NCBI RefSeq assembly: GCF_001693515.2
Contig: NZ_CP042968.1
Location: 1,984,001-2,048,000, forward strand
Origin: Bradyrhizobium paxllaeri
Lineage (GTDB): Bacteria > Pseudomonadota > Alphaproteobacteria > Rhizobiales > Xanthobacteraceae
Direction of reading: 5' to 3'
Length of the DNA stretch: 64,000 nt
Both the position numbers and the translations under genes were made by a program. The notes beneath the pieces were generated by a model, which was not told where the DNA came from, did not search any database, and saw nothing but the letters and a program-made list of their open reading frames with translations. Each line of letters begins with the position of its first letter. Position 1 is the stretch's first letter. Shown here in pieces: positions 33,299 through 41,432 of this stretch.

Positions 33299-34276
33299 TC
33301 AGCCTAATTTGATGATCATCTTGCCCAGCGCCGATCGCGACTGCATGGTCTTGAATGCCTCGCGGAAATTCTCGAACGGCACGATCTTGCCGACCACGGG
33401 CTGCAATTTGCCCGATGCCAGCCAGTCGAACAATTGCGCCATCAGGCGCGTGTGCGTCTCCGGCTCGCGCTTCTGGATTTGCGCCAGATCGACGCCGAGC
33501 AGGGCGCCGCCCTTGAGCAGCGGCAGGTTGAACGCCAGCGCGGGAATAGTGCCCGAGGCGAACCCGACCACGAGATGCCGTCCGCGCCAGGCAATCGAGC
33601 GAAACGCCTGCAGCGATACTTCGCCGCCGACCGGATCGTAGATGACGTCAGGCCCATGGCCGCCGGCCAGTTCCTTCAGCGTGTCGCGCCAGTTTGCCTT
33701 GGTGTAGTCGATGGTCTGATCGGCGCCGAAGCTAACCGCGAAGTCGCGCTTTTCCGGCGTCGAGGCGGCGGCGATCACCCGCGCGCCCATCAGCTTGCCG
33801 ATCTGAACGGCGGCAATGCCGACGCCGCCGGCCGCGCCCAGCACCAGCAAAATCTCGCCGGCCTGAAGCGAGGCGCGGGCCTCCAGCGCGTATAGCCCGG
33901 TCAGGTAATTGGCCTGAAACGACGCGCCGGCCTCGAAAGGCACCTGCGGCGGCAGGTGCTTGAGCGCGGCAGACGGCACCGAGATATATTCGGCGAGCGC
34001 GCCGGAACGGGTCATGCCGATCACGGGCATGCCCGGCTTGAAGGCGTTGACATTGTCGGCGACGGCCTCGACCGTTCCGGCAAACTCCGTCCCCGGCACG
34101 AACGGCAGTGGGTCCTTGGTCTGGTAAAGACCCTGCACCTTCAAGCCATCGACGAAGCCGACCGCCGCGGCGCCGATCCTGACGCGGACTTCGCCCACGG
34201 CGAGGCCGGGCATATCGATCTCCCTGATCGAAATACCGTCGATCGAATTGTAGTTGTCGACAACGACGGCCTTCAT
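33299..34276 (-). CDS. Quinone oxidoreductase-family (zinc-free medium-chain) NADPH dehydrogenase
   Basis: A 325-residue member of the quinone oxidoreductase group of medium-chain dehydrogenases. It has the GroES-like N-terminal domain (VPGTEFAGTVEAV) and the NADPH-binding LVLGAAGGVGIAAVQIGKLM segment (AAGGVG). The zinc-binding cysteine lobe is absent, as in the subgroup. Relatives reduce quinones, enones or enoyl-CoA thioesters. ATG at 34276 (MKAVVVDNY) is the family-like start; the upstream open frame is arginine-rich and unlikely. It lies between an LLM monooxygenase and DUF2889 on the same strand. Confidence 0.88.
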   Translation of the reverse strand: MKAVVVDNYNSIDGISIREIDMPGLAVGEVRVRIGAAAVGFVDGLKVQGLYQTKDPLPFVPGTEFAGTVEAVADNVNAFKPGMPVIGMTRSGALAEYISVPSAALKHLPPQVPFEAGASFQANYLTGLYALEARASLQAGEILLVLGAAGGVGIAAVQIGKLMGARVIAAASTPEKRDFAVSFGADQTIDYTKANWRDTLKELAGGHGPDVIYDPVGGEVSLQAFRSIAWRGRHLVVGFASGTIPALAFNLPLLKGGALLGVDLAQIQKREPETHTRLMAQLFDWLASGKLQPVVGKIVPFENFREAFKTMQSRSALGKMIIKLG

Positions 34277-34361
34277 GCAAAATCTCTCATGCGTTTTCCT
34301 GGTCGACCTCAAGGCCTTGCGCCGGCATCTTGAGGTGGGTTGCGGATTCCTGACGTGAACT

Positions 34362-35435
34362 CTATTCGGCCGCTTCCGCCTGCCGGTCGATCGCCAGCGC
34401 ACCTTGTTTGATGAGCGGAATCAAGTCGCGACCGATCCCCATCGTGTCGTGCGGATTCTCGAAACCGCGCAGCAGGAAGGAATGAATGCCGAGCCGGTAA
34501 TACTCCAGCACCGCCGCGGCGATCTGCTCAGGCGTTCCGACCAGGCAGGACGTGTTGCCCGGCGCCCCGGTGGCGCGCGCAATGCCCATCCATAGCCGCT
34601 CGTCATGCACGTCGCCGCGCGCGGCGTAGCCGAGCAGGCGTTCGGCGGAATGGTTGGTCGGCTGCGGCGCCGCGCCGGTCTTGCGCTCGACATCCGCCAG
34701 GAGCGCGTTCGCCTTGTCCCATGCCGCGCCTTCGGTATCCGCCATGATCGGCCGCAGCGACATGTTGAAGCCGACGCTGCGCCCGAAGGCGGCGGCGCGC
34801 CGGCGGAAATCCTGCACCCGCTCGCGCGTCTCCTTCAGCGGCTCGCCGAAGATCGCGAACATGTCGCAATGTTTGGCGCCCATTTCCAGCGCGCCTCCGG
34901 ATGAACCGCCGAAGAAGAGGGGCGGATAGGGCTGCTGATGGGGCTTGATGTCGGAGAACCCGCCCTCGACGCGGTAGAACTCGCCCTTGTGGTCGATCGG
35001 GCTGTCGCTGGTCCAGAGCTTTTGCATCACTTCGAGATATTCGCCGGCGCGGCGGTAGCGGTCGTTTTTCCCCAGGAAGTCGCCTTCGCTGGCCTGGTCC
35101 GCGTCGCTGGTGCCGGCGATGATGTGCAACGCCATCCGCCCCTGCGTGAGCTGGTCAAAGGTTGCGACCTGCCGCGCCGCCAGCGCCGGCGCCACCGAGC
35201 CCGGCCGGTGCGCGATCAGGAACTTGATCCGTTCGGTGTGATCGGCCGCGTAGAGCGCAATCGCAAAACCTTCGGCGGCCGAGGCATAATATCCAACCAG
35301 CACGGAATCATAGTTCCACTGCTCATGCAGACGGGCGAAGTCGATCACCCATTGCCGCGATATCTGTCCCTTGATCAGGTGAACCGCGACGCCCTCCTGC
35401 TGGGTGCCGATCATTCCGATGATTCTTGCTGGCAT
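34362..35435 (-). CDS. LLM-class flavin-dependent monooxygenase (SsuD-like)
   Basis: A 357-residue bacterial-luciferase-like enzyme. It has segments typical of the alkanesulfonate monooxygenase group: ERIKFLIAHRPGSVAPALAA, RMALHIIAGTSDADQASEGD, and PPLFFGGSSGGALEMGAKHC. It would use reduced FMN from a separate reductase. The substrate may be a sulfonate, an amine or another small molecule. It is distinctly related to the SsuD-like protein at about 60.5-61.6 kb (same HxIxG-type loop, LIxRGF end). The start MPARIIGMIG is preferred over an ATG 21 codons upstream. Confidence 0.87.
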   Translation of the reverse strand: MPARIIGMIGTQQEGVAVHLIKGQISRQWVIDFARLHEQWNYDSVLVGYYASAAEGFAIALYAADHTERIKFLIAHRPGSVAPALAARQVATFDQLTQGRMALHIIAGTSDADQASEGDFLGKNDRYRRAGEYLEVMQKLWTSDSPIDHKGEFYRVEGGFSDIKPHQQPYPPLFFGGSSGGALEMGAKHCDMFAIFGEPLKETRERVQDFRRRAAAFGRSVGFNMSLRPIMADTEGAAWDKANALLADVERKTGAAPQPTNHSAERLLGYAARGDVHDERLWMGIARATGAPGNTSCLVGTPEQIAAAVLEYYRLGIHSFLLRGFENPHDTMGIGRDLIPLIKQGALAIDRQAEAAE

Positions 35436-35614
35436 TGATGCGCCCTTGGTTCCCTCATGCTTGTTTCGAATGAAACGCGTAAGGCCAGGGGAAAGCAAGC
35501 AAACCCGTCGAATAGCGAGATGCGCGCAGTGAATTGCTGCGCTGCGTCAGATGCGGGACCGATGCACGAATCAATGCGTTAGCGGCCGAACGCCGTCGCA
35601 GCGGGGAATCCTGC

Positions 35615-35957
35615 ATGGAAGATCTTCTGTCAAAATTCGAACAGATATTTGGCTGGGTGCCGCAATGGGCGATCGGTCTCGGCTTGGTCGTCGGCGCTAT
35701 TTTCATTGCACTGTTCGTCTACGGAATAGTCGCCAGGATCATCAGGCGCGTGGTTTCAGTGCGCTGGCCGGCGGTGAAGTTACTTCTTGCAACGGATCGC
35801 AGGACCGGCTCGGCTGGCGCTGTGTCTGGTGGCCGTGGCGCTGGTGCTGCCGCTGGGCGCGGCTGAACGACGTGCTGCGCTAGCAGCTCCGCCACTTCTT
35901 CATCGTCGCCGTCATCGCGCTGGTCGGGTGGATCACGGTTCGCGCCGTCGACATGGG
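35615..35957 (+). pseudogene. Decayed MscS-type mechanosensitive channel fragment
   Basis: The start (MEDLLSKFEQIFGWVPQWAI, first span IGLGLVVGAIFIALFVYGIV) reads like the N-terminus of a large MscS-family protein. After about 60 codons the likeness jumps to a second frame near 35790-35850 (GPARLALCLVAVALVLPL), then to a third (LNDVLR, a TAG stop at 35880, then QLRHFFIVAVIALVGWITV and RAVDMG). So two frameshifts and one in-frame stop break it, and it ends abruptly near 35957, long before the pore domain. The following bases belong to the NTF2-like gene. It is a non-functional remnant. Confidence 0.65.
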
Positions 35958-35979
35958 GGCAATCAGAACCGAAAAGGCT

Positions 35980-36411
35980 CTAGACAATGCCGTGCTGCTT
36001 CAGAAGCGCCTGCTCGTCGCCGGACACCCAGCCGAAGACCTTTGCCTCGCCATCCAGCTTCTGGACCAGGTAATGGACATCGAAATCGATAATCGTATCG
36101 TTCTGATCGGTGCGAGCATAAGTCGCGGTCCAGGAGACGTGGGCCACGCAGTGATGCTCATCGATCGGTGAGAGACGAATATGACTGATACGCATCCCTT
36201 TGGTCCCGATCGCGCGATAGTGCGCGTATCCTTGTGCCATGACCTGCTTTAGCTGATCGTCGTTCTTCCCGGTCATAACCCCGGCAGGCGAGGCCGCGAT
36301 GAAATCCGAGGCATACAGCGACGCGACCTCATCCATATCCGGGTTCCCCTCGAGGGACCGTTTGAAGAAGCTCTCATATCGCTCGAATAGCTTCCTTACG
36401 TCGTTCTCCAT
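35980..36411 (-). CDS. NTF2-like / SnoaL-like domain protein
   Basis: A 143-residue protein with a cone-shaped NTF2-like fold pattern: helix ERYESFFKRSLEGNPDMDEV, strand LYASDFIAASPAGVMTGK, and late strands HCVAHVSWTATYAR and FDVHYLVQKLDG. These serve as isomerases, dehydratases or binding proteins; the activity cannot be predicted. The ATG at 36411 fits the domain boundary better than one 18 codons upstream. Its 3' end adjoins the mscS remnant. Confidence 0.7.
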   Translation of the reverse strand: MENDVRKLFERYESFFKRSLEGNPDMDEVASLYASDFIAASPAGVMTGKNDDQLKQVMAQGYAHYRAIGTKGMRISHIRLSPIDEHHCVAHVSWTATYARTDQNDTIIDFDVHYLVQKLDGEAKVFGWVSGDEQALLKQHGIV

Positions 36412-36589
36412 GGGTGGTTTTCCCGGGTTGAAATCTACGTCTCCAACAACGCCGTTCTCCCGCAATTCGGTCCATGCTGCTCCAACTCAACCCCGAACGG
36501 GGTCGGAATCGGCCTTGCTTCCGCTGGTTCCGGCTGCAATGGATACGGCTGAACTTTCGTCCTTTACCTGTATCCAGAAGAAGAGATCG

Positions 36590-37003
36590 ATGAGCCAACT
36601 GATTGTCCGCGCCGGTGAATTCACCTTCGAGGCTCGTTTCGAGGAGCAGCTGGCACCGAAGACGGTCGCCGCCTTCCGCAAGGCGATGCCGTTCGAGAGC
36701 CAGGCGATCCATGTCCGCTGGAGCGGCGAGGGGGTCTGGATGCCGCTCGGCGATCTTGATTTCGGCGTCTCCTACGAGAACCACACCAGCTATCCCGCGC
36801 CCGGCCAGATCATTCTCTATCCCGGCGGCATCAGCGAGACCGAAATCCTGCTGGCCTATGGCGGCGTGCATTTCGCCAGCAAGATGGGCCAGCTCGCCGG
36901 CAACCACTTCATCAGCCTGACCTCAGGGCTGGAAAACCTGACCGCGTTCGGCAAGACCGTGCTGTGGAAGGGCGCGCAGAAAATCCGCTTCGAGGAAGTC
37001 TGA
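36590..37003 (+). CDS. DUF3830 (cyclophilin-like fold) protein
   Basis: A 137-residue protein matching DUF3830: APKTVAAFRKAMPFESQAIH, then VRWSGEGVWMPLGDLD, followed by SYPAPGQIILYPGGISETE and the end LTAFGKTVLWKGAQKIRF. The fold resembles cyclophilin-like domains, but the proline isomerase residues are not evident. It starts two bases' gap before the PuuE-like gene and is thus first in an operon with allantoin-degrading enzymes. A role in purine/ureide metabolism is inferred from context. AGAAGAAGAG precedes the ATG. Confidence 0.8.
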   Translation: MSQLIVRAGEFTFEARFEEQLAPKTVAAFRKAMPFESQAIHVRWSGEGVWMPLGDLDFGVSYENHTSYPAPGQIILYPGGISETEILLAYGGVHFASKMGQLAGNHFISLTSGLENLTAFGKTVLWKGAQKIRFEEV

Positions 37004-37005
37004 TC

Positions 37006-37944
37006 ATGGCCGCGCCGGTCTACCCGCGCGACTTCCGCGGCTACGGTCGCAACCCGCCCGATCCGAGGTGGCCCGGCAACGCGCGCGTTGCTGTCCAGTT
37101 CGTGGTCAATTTCGAGGAGGGCGGCGAGAACAATATTCTCGACGGCGATCGCGCCTCGGAAGCCTTTTTGTCCGACGTGCTGGGTGCGCAGCCCTGGCCC
37201 GGACAGCGTCACGCCAACATCGAGTCGATGTTCGAATATGGCTCGCGTGCCGGCTTCTGGCGGCTGTGGCGGGCGTTCACCAAACGCAATCTGCCGACCA
37301 CCGTGTTCGGCGTCGCCAAGGCGCTGAAGCGAAATCCGGACATTGTCGCCGCCATGAAGGAGGCGGGCTGGGATATCGCCAGCCATAGCCTTAGGTGGAT
37401 CGAGCACAAGGACATGTCGGAGAGCGAGGAGCGGACCGAGATCGCCGCTGCAATCCGCGTCCACACCGAGGCGACCGGCGCGCGCCCGCTGGGCTGGTAC
37501 ACCGGCCGCTCCTCGATCAACACCTTAAGGCTTCTGATGGAAGCCGGCGGCCTGCTTTACCTCTGCGACTCCTATGCCGACGACCTGCCGTACTGGATCA
37601 AGTCGCGCGGCTCGAAGCCGCATCTGGTCATTCCCTATACGCTCGATGCCAACGATATGCGCTTTGTCAACGCGCAGGGCTTTGGCGGCGGCGACGAATT
37701 CTTCACCTACCTCAAGGACAGCTTTGACGTTCTTTATGCGGAAGGCGAAACCGCGCCGAAGATGATGTCGGTCGGCCTGCACTGCCGCGTCGTCGGCCGC
37801 CCTGGCCGCGCGGCGGCGCTGATGCGGTTTCTCGACTATATCGGAAAGCACGAGCGCGTCTGGGTGCCGACGCGACTGCAGATCGCGCAGCACTGGCACG
37901 CCAATCTGGCCCATCTTGCCGACGACGCTTTCGATATTGGATGA
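37006..37944 (+). CDS. puuE: Polysaccharide-deacetylase-family allantoinase (PuuE-like)
   Basis: A 312-residue NodB-fold hydrolase. RDFRGYGRNPPDPRWPGNAR at the start and VNFEEGGENNILDGD nearby are hallmarks of PuuE-type metal-independent allantoinases, which open allantoin to allantoate. ASHSLRWIEHKD takes the place of the HxxxH metal region of true deacetylases, and GWYTGRSSINTLRLL is also typical. Some relatives act on other cyclic amides. The gene is followed at four bases by the M20 amidohydrolase gene, giving two consecutive steps of ureide breakdown. Confidence 0.88.
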   Translation: MAAPVYPRDFRGYGRNPPDPRWPGNARVAVQFVVNFEEGGENNILDGDRASEAFLSDVLGAQPWPGQRHANIESMFEYGSRAGFWRLWRAFTKRNLPTTVFGVAKALKRNPDIVAAMKEAGWDIASHSLRWIEHKDMSESEERTEIAAAIRVHTEATGARPLGWYTGRSSINTLRLLMEAGGLLYLCDSYADDLPYWIKSRGSKPHLVIPYTLDANDMRFVNAQGFGGGDEFFTYLKDSFDVLYAEGETAPKMMSVGLHCRVVGRPGRAAALMRFLDYIGKHERVWVPTRLQIAQHWHANLAHLADDAFDIG

Positions 37945-37948
37945 AGCC

Positions 37949-39175
37949 ATGCTCGGCGATGAACTCGTAAGCCGCATCAATCAGCTTGGGGCGATTTCGG
38001 AGGCCGGCGATAATCTGACGCGGATATTCCTTTCGCCCGAACATCGCACCGCGGCCGATCTCATCCTGTCGTGGATGCGGGATGCCGGCATGGCGGCCCA
38101 TCTCGACGCCATCGGCAATGTCTGCGGCCGCTACGAAGGTGACCGCCCCGGGCTGTCGTGCCTGATGCTGGGCTCGCATTACGACACCGTGCGCGATGCC
38201 GGCAAATGGGACGGGCCACTCGGGGTGATCACTGCGATTGCCTGCGTGGCCGATCTGAACCGACGCGGTGTGCGGCTGCCGTTCGCGATCGAAGTCGTCG
38301 GTTTTGCCGATGAGGAGGGCGTGCGGTTTACCTCCACGCTGCTCGGCAGCCGGGCCATCGCCGGAACGTTTGAGGAGAGCGTTCTCGACACGCGCGATGC
38401 AACCGGCCTCACCATGCGCGAGGCGATGGTGCAATTCGGCCTTGACCCCGGCCGTATCGGCGCCGCGGCACGGAAGCGGAGCGAATTGCATGCCTATGCC
38501 GAATTGCACATCGAGCAGGGACCGGTGCTCGAGCAACAGAACCTTCCGGTAGGCGCGGTGACGGCGATCTCCGGCGCCACGCGGCTAGCGGCGCACCTCT
38601 CCGGCATGGCGGGCCATGCCGGCACGGTGCCGATGGCGCTGCGGCGCGACGCGCTGGCCGGCGCGGCCGAATGCATCGTTGCGGTCGAGCAGTTCTGCAA
38701 GGCGGATAGCACAGGTCTCGTCGGTACCGTCGGTGTCATCAATGCGATGCCGGGCGCCACCAACGTGATCCCCGGTCGCGTCTCCTTCGCCCTCGACATC
38801 CGCGCCCCGGCGGATCGACACCGCAAGCAGGCCGTCGCCGAGATCGTGCGGCAGATCGAGGCCATCACAAAGCGCCGTGAACTGTCGCTGCAGATCGATG
38901 TCACCCACGAAAACCGCACCGTTCCCTGTGCGCCCTGGCTGAAAGCGCAAATGGCGGAAGCGGTTGCGGCCGAAGGTTTCGGCGCGTTCGAACTGCCGAG
39001 CGGGGCGGGGCATGACGGCATGGCGATGATCGATATATCAGATGTCGCCATGCTCTTCGTGCGCTGCCGCGGCGGCATCAGCCATAACCCGGCCGAGCAT
39101 GTCGAACCCGCCGACGCCGATGCGGGCGCGCGGGTATTGCTGCGGTTCGTTGAGAATTTTAGGCCAAAGGTATAA
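37949..39175 (+). CDS. allC: Allantoate amidohydrolase-like M20 family Zn-dependent hydrolase
   Basis: A 408-residue M20-family hydrolase. Metal ligands are recognisable: His 77 in GSHYDTV, Asp 88 in KWDGPLG, the Glu pair in FADEEGVRF, the His in HIEQGPVLE and the late His in GISHNPAEH. The dimerisation domain contains GMAGHAGTVPM. This is the AllC/beta-ureidopropionase/carbamoylase group. Next to the PuuE-like gene, allantoate is the likeliest substrate, giving ureidoglycine or ureidoglycolate with release of ammonia and CO2. The start could also be a TTG at 37937; ATG is chosen. Confidence 0.88.
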   Translation: MLGDELVSRINQLGAISEAGDNLTRIFLSPEHRTAADLILSWMRDAGMAAHLDAIGNVCGRYEGDRPGLSCLMLGSHYDTVRDAGKWDGPLGVITAIACVADLNRRGVRLPFAIEVVGFADEEGVRFTSTLLGSRAIAGTFEESVLDTRDATGLTMREAMVQFGLDPGRIGAAARKRSELHAYAELHIEQGPVLEQQNLPVGAVTAISGATRLAAHLSGMAGHAGTVPMALRRDALAGAAECIVAVEQFCKADSTGLVGTVGVINAMPGATNVIPGRVSFALDIRAPADRHRKQAVAEIVRQIEAITKRRELSLQIDVTHENRTVPCAPWLKAQMAEAVAAEGFGAFELPSGAGHDGMAMIDISDVAMLFVRCRGGISHNPAEHVEPADADAGARVLLRFVENFRPKV

Positions 39176-39193
39176 GGGCAGGGCCGCCTGATC

Positions 39194-39286
39194 GCAGGAT
39201 GGGTAGAGCGCAGCGAAACCCATCACCTTGCTGACGAGATACATTTGACGAGCATGATGGGTTTCGTTGCGCTCTACCCATCCTGC
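39194..39286. repeat. Long inverted repeat after allC (terminator-like)
   Basis: Two 32-base arms (39194-39225 and 39255-39286) are complementary except at one position; the left starts GCAGGATGGGTAGAGCGCAG. The loop is 29 bases. This sequence type is a frequent bradyrhizobial intergenic repeat. Sitting just after the last gene of the ureide operon, it probably acts as a terminator or mRNA 3' end stabiliser. The remaining bases to 39414 show no feature. Confidence 0.75.
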
Positions 39287-39414
39287 GGGCCGCCGCGTCC
39301 GCTTTATGACAATGCGATGACATCATGGGTCATCTGACAGAAATACGAATCGACGATGTCTGAAGCATCAACCCGTGGTAATCGAAACCACGGAAACCCC
39401 GTTCGTCCAGGCAG

Positions 39415-40776
39415 ATGCACCGTCACATTTCATTTTCATCCCATCGCGAATACCGATTTTACCAGGGCCCGATTGCCACCTGCGTCGCCAACGGTATTCA
39501 GGCTGTCAATTTTCTCGGCGACCGGTTTTTGAGAAAGTATCACTCATCGGCAGGGATCGATGAACTGTACAGACAGTCGGTCGACCATGCCTTTTCTCCG
39601 CAGGAAGCTTTCCTGGTGACGGGCGCCCCGCACGCGTCCGCCTACTATCCGCGGGACTTTGCCTGGTTTTATCCCGATGTTCTCGATCCCGAGACCATCA
39701 TCGATTCCGAGGATGCCGTCCGCAGGGTTCGCTTGCTCGAAAAGAGCGTCCGGCTGATGCTGGAGGCCGTCCGCGCCGGTGTCGTCACCACGACCATCGT
39801 TCCCGCGGGCGGCGATCGCTACATCGGCGTCAATTACTTCTCGCTGCCGTCGGATACGCTGCTGGGTATCCTCGCCGGTCTGGAACAGATCATGCGCGCG
39901 GACCAATCTTCGTATCTGGCGATGGCGCAAGGCGCTCATGCCGGCCGCGCGTTGCTTGCCGAATATCGCGAGGACCTCAAGAAGGCGATACTTCAACTCG
40001 CTGGCGCGCTGGAGCCATTCGCCGACAACGACCTCACGGCTTTGCTGTGCGACGTAAACACACCCCGTTCCGCGGCAACGGATACCCGCGCCGAGCGCAG
40101 GCGTTTCGTCACCAATGCCTGCGTCTACGCGACTTTTGTGCGGGGCATCCGATTGGGGGTGATCGACCAGATCGAGCTGGAAGCGCGGCTTGGGCGCGCG
40201 CTCTCACAGTATAAAGTGGAACTGCTCGGACTGTTCGGCAAGCATGGCTATATCAGGCATGCCCTGGATTCCAGGAGCGAGCCGGGGGCGTCTTCCGTTG
40301 CGCTCGATTTCGTCAATGTGCACGAGGGATTTTGGGATCTCGGTGACGAGAGCGAACGCGCGCTGTTCGCAGCCACGACGGATCTGATACTCGGCGAGCC
40401 GCAGTTTCGAATTCCGGATACGTCTCACTTCCTGGTATCGGTGGAAAATCCGCAGACCAAGCTGATCCACAAGATCGCAGCTCCGGCCTATCAGGGGCGC
40501 TCCTGCTGGCCGACCTTCAACGTCGAATTCGCCGACCGCATGCTGGACTACGATGAACATTCCGGCACCGACACGTACCGGTCCTGCGCCCGCGATATTT
40601 TGAGGGACATTCGAACTGCAACCGAAACGCACGGCGGATATCAGGAGCTGCTGTCGGAAAGGGGCCTCAAATACCGCACGTGGGCGTATCAAAGCGCCGT
40701 CGCCCACTCCTGGTTTCCGCGTTTTCTGTCGGTCTGGCGGCGGGCATTCGGAACGCCGCTGCTTAACAGGAACTAG
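39415..40776 (+). CDS. Unrecognised protein, possible (alpha/alpha)6 glycosidase-like fold
   Basis: A 453-residue protein I cannot assign with confidence. It has no signal peptide or membrane span. Aromatic- and acid-rich segments stand out: HASAYYPRDFAWFYPDVLD near residue 75, GGDRYIGVNYFSLPSDTLLG, VNVHEGFWDLGDESERALF, GRSCWPTFNVEFADRMLDY and RTWAYQSAVAHSWFPRFL at the end. The RDFAW pattern and spacing of tryptophans recall six-hairpin glycosidases such as GH15 or debranching enzymes, but this is a weak likeness. The gene is monocistronic; its stop abuts the stop of the convergent NTF2-like gene with no gap. GC content looks lower than in its neighbours. Confidence 0.6.
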   Translation: MHRHISFSSHREYRFYQGPIATCVANGIQAVNFLGDRFLRKYHSSAGIDELYRQSVDHAFSPQEAFLVTGAPHASAYYPRDFAWFYPDVLDPETIIDSEDAVRRVRLLEKSVRLMLEAVRAGVVTTTIVPAGGDRYIGVNYFSLPSDTLLGILAGLEQIMRADQSSYLAMAQGAHAGRALLAEYREDLKKAILQLAGALEPFADNDLTALLCDVNTPRSAATDTRAERRRFVTNACVYATFVRGIRLGVIDQIELEARLGRALSQYKVELLGLFGKHGYIRHALDSRSEPGASSVALDFVNVHEGFWDLGDESERALFAATTDLILGEPQFRIPDTSHFLVSVENPQTKLIHKIAAPAYQGRSCWPTFNVEFADRMLDYDEHSGTDTYRSCARDILRDIRTATETHGGYQELLSERGLKYRTWAYQSAVAHSWFPRFLSVWRRAFGTPLLNRN

Positions 40777-41325
40777 TCAGCGGCATTCGAGCTTTGCGCC
40801 GCGGGCCAGTGCTGCGGCTGTCTCAAGTCCGACGTTTCGGACCAGCGGGTCGGCATGGCGGTGAACCAGCCACCACTCTGCGCCTTGCCTGCGATAGACC
40901 AGCGTCACCCGCAGCGACCAGTCCTGATCCGGCAAGCCGCCGACCTCGCCGTGCTCACGCTCGATCACGGCAAGGACGGCCAGATCGCCCGATGCGTAGG
41001 ATTGGACCAATTCGACTTTGGCATCGCCGTTTCTGAAATAGCTGGCGAGCCGCGCCAGCCGCTCGGGACTCATGTCAAAACCCCGGCTGGCTTCGCCACC
41101 AAACGGCTGCATCAGGGTAAAGTCATCGGCGATGCGCGTCAGGCCAGCCCATTTGTCCATGTCGCCGCGCATGAAAGCCGAAGCCCGCGCTTCGGTCTCT
41201 CTGACCAGATCGACAAGTTCCTGCTCTGAAACTGTCGAGGTCGGCTCCTGTGCGGCGCTGGCCGACAGTGGCATGGCGAGTACGGCCTTCAGCGCCAAAC
41301 GCTTCCAGTGGTTCGGTTTGAACAT
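40777..41325 (-). CDS. Secreted NTF2-like (DUF4440/SnoaL-type) protein
   Basis: A 182-residue protein with a Sec signal peptide (KRLALKAVLAMPLSASAAQE, cleavage near ASA). The mature part reads as an NTF2-like domain: VDLVRETEARASAFMRGDMD, then WAGLTRIADDFTLMQPFGG, then VRVTLVYRR-type strands (SLRVTLVYRRQGAEWWLVHR). It is probably periplasmic and of unknown function. It diverges from the LysR gene through a shared promoter with ATGCTGAA repeats, so it is a likely target of that regulator. An ATG 22 codons upstream would spoil the signal peptide. Confidence 0.78.
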   Translation of the reverse strand: MFKPNHWKRLALKAVLAMPLSASAAQEPTSTVSEQELVDLVRETEARASAFMRGDMDKWAGLTRIADDFTLMQPFGGEASRGFDMSPERLARLASYFRNGDAKVELVQSYASGDLAVLAVIEREHGEVGGLPDQDWSLRVTLVYRRQGAEWWLVHRHADPLVRNVGLETAAALARGAKLECR

Positions 41326-41393
41326 TTCGGTCTCTTTCCATTCGGGTTGGGCCGGCGAATGACCGGCGGTGCAACCCAAATCCCATTTCAATC

Positions 41394-41432
41394 ATGCTGA
41401 ATCCAGTGATATGATTTCAGCATTATGCTGAA
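41394..41432. promoter_or_regulatory. Three-copy ATGCTGAA site in the LysR divergent promoter
   Basis: ATGCTGAA (41394-41401) and its inverse TTCAGCAT (41416-41423) are separated by 14 bases, and a third ATGCTGAA (41425-41432) contains the LysR start codon. Such spacing fits LysR-type regulatory binding plus an autoregulatory site over the start. It lies about 70 bases from the start of the secreted NTF2-like gene. Confidence 0.6.
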
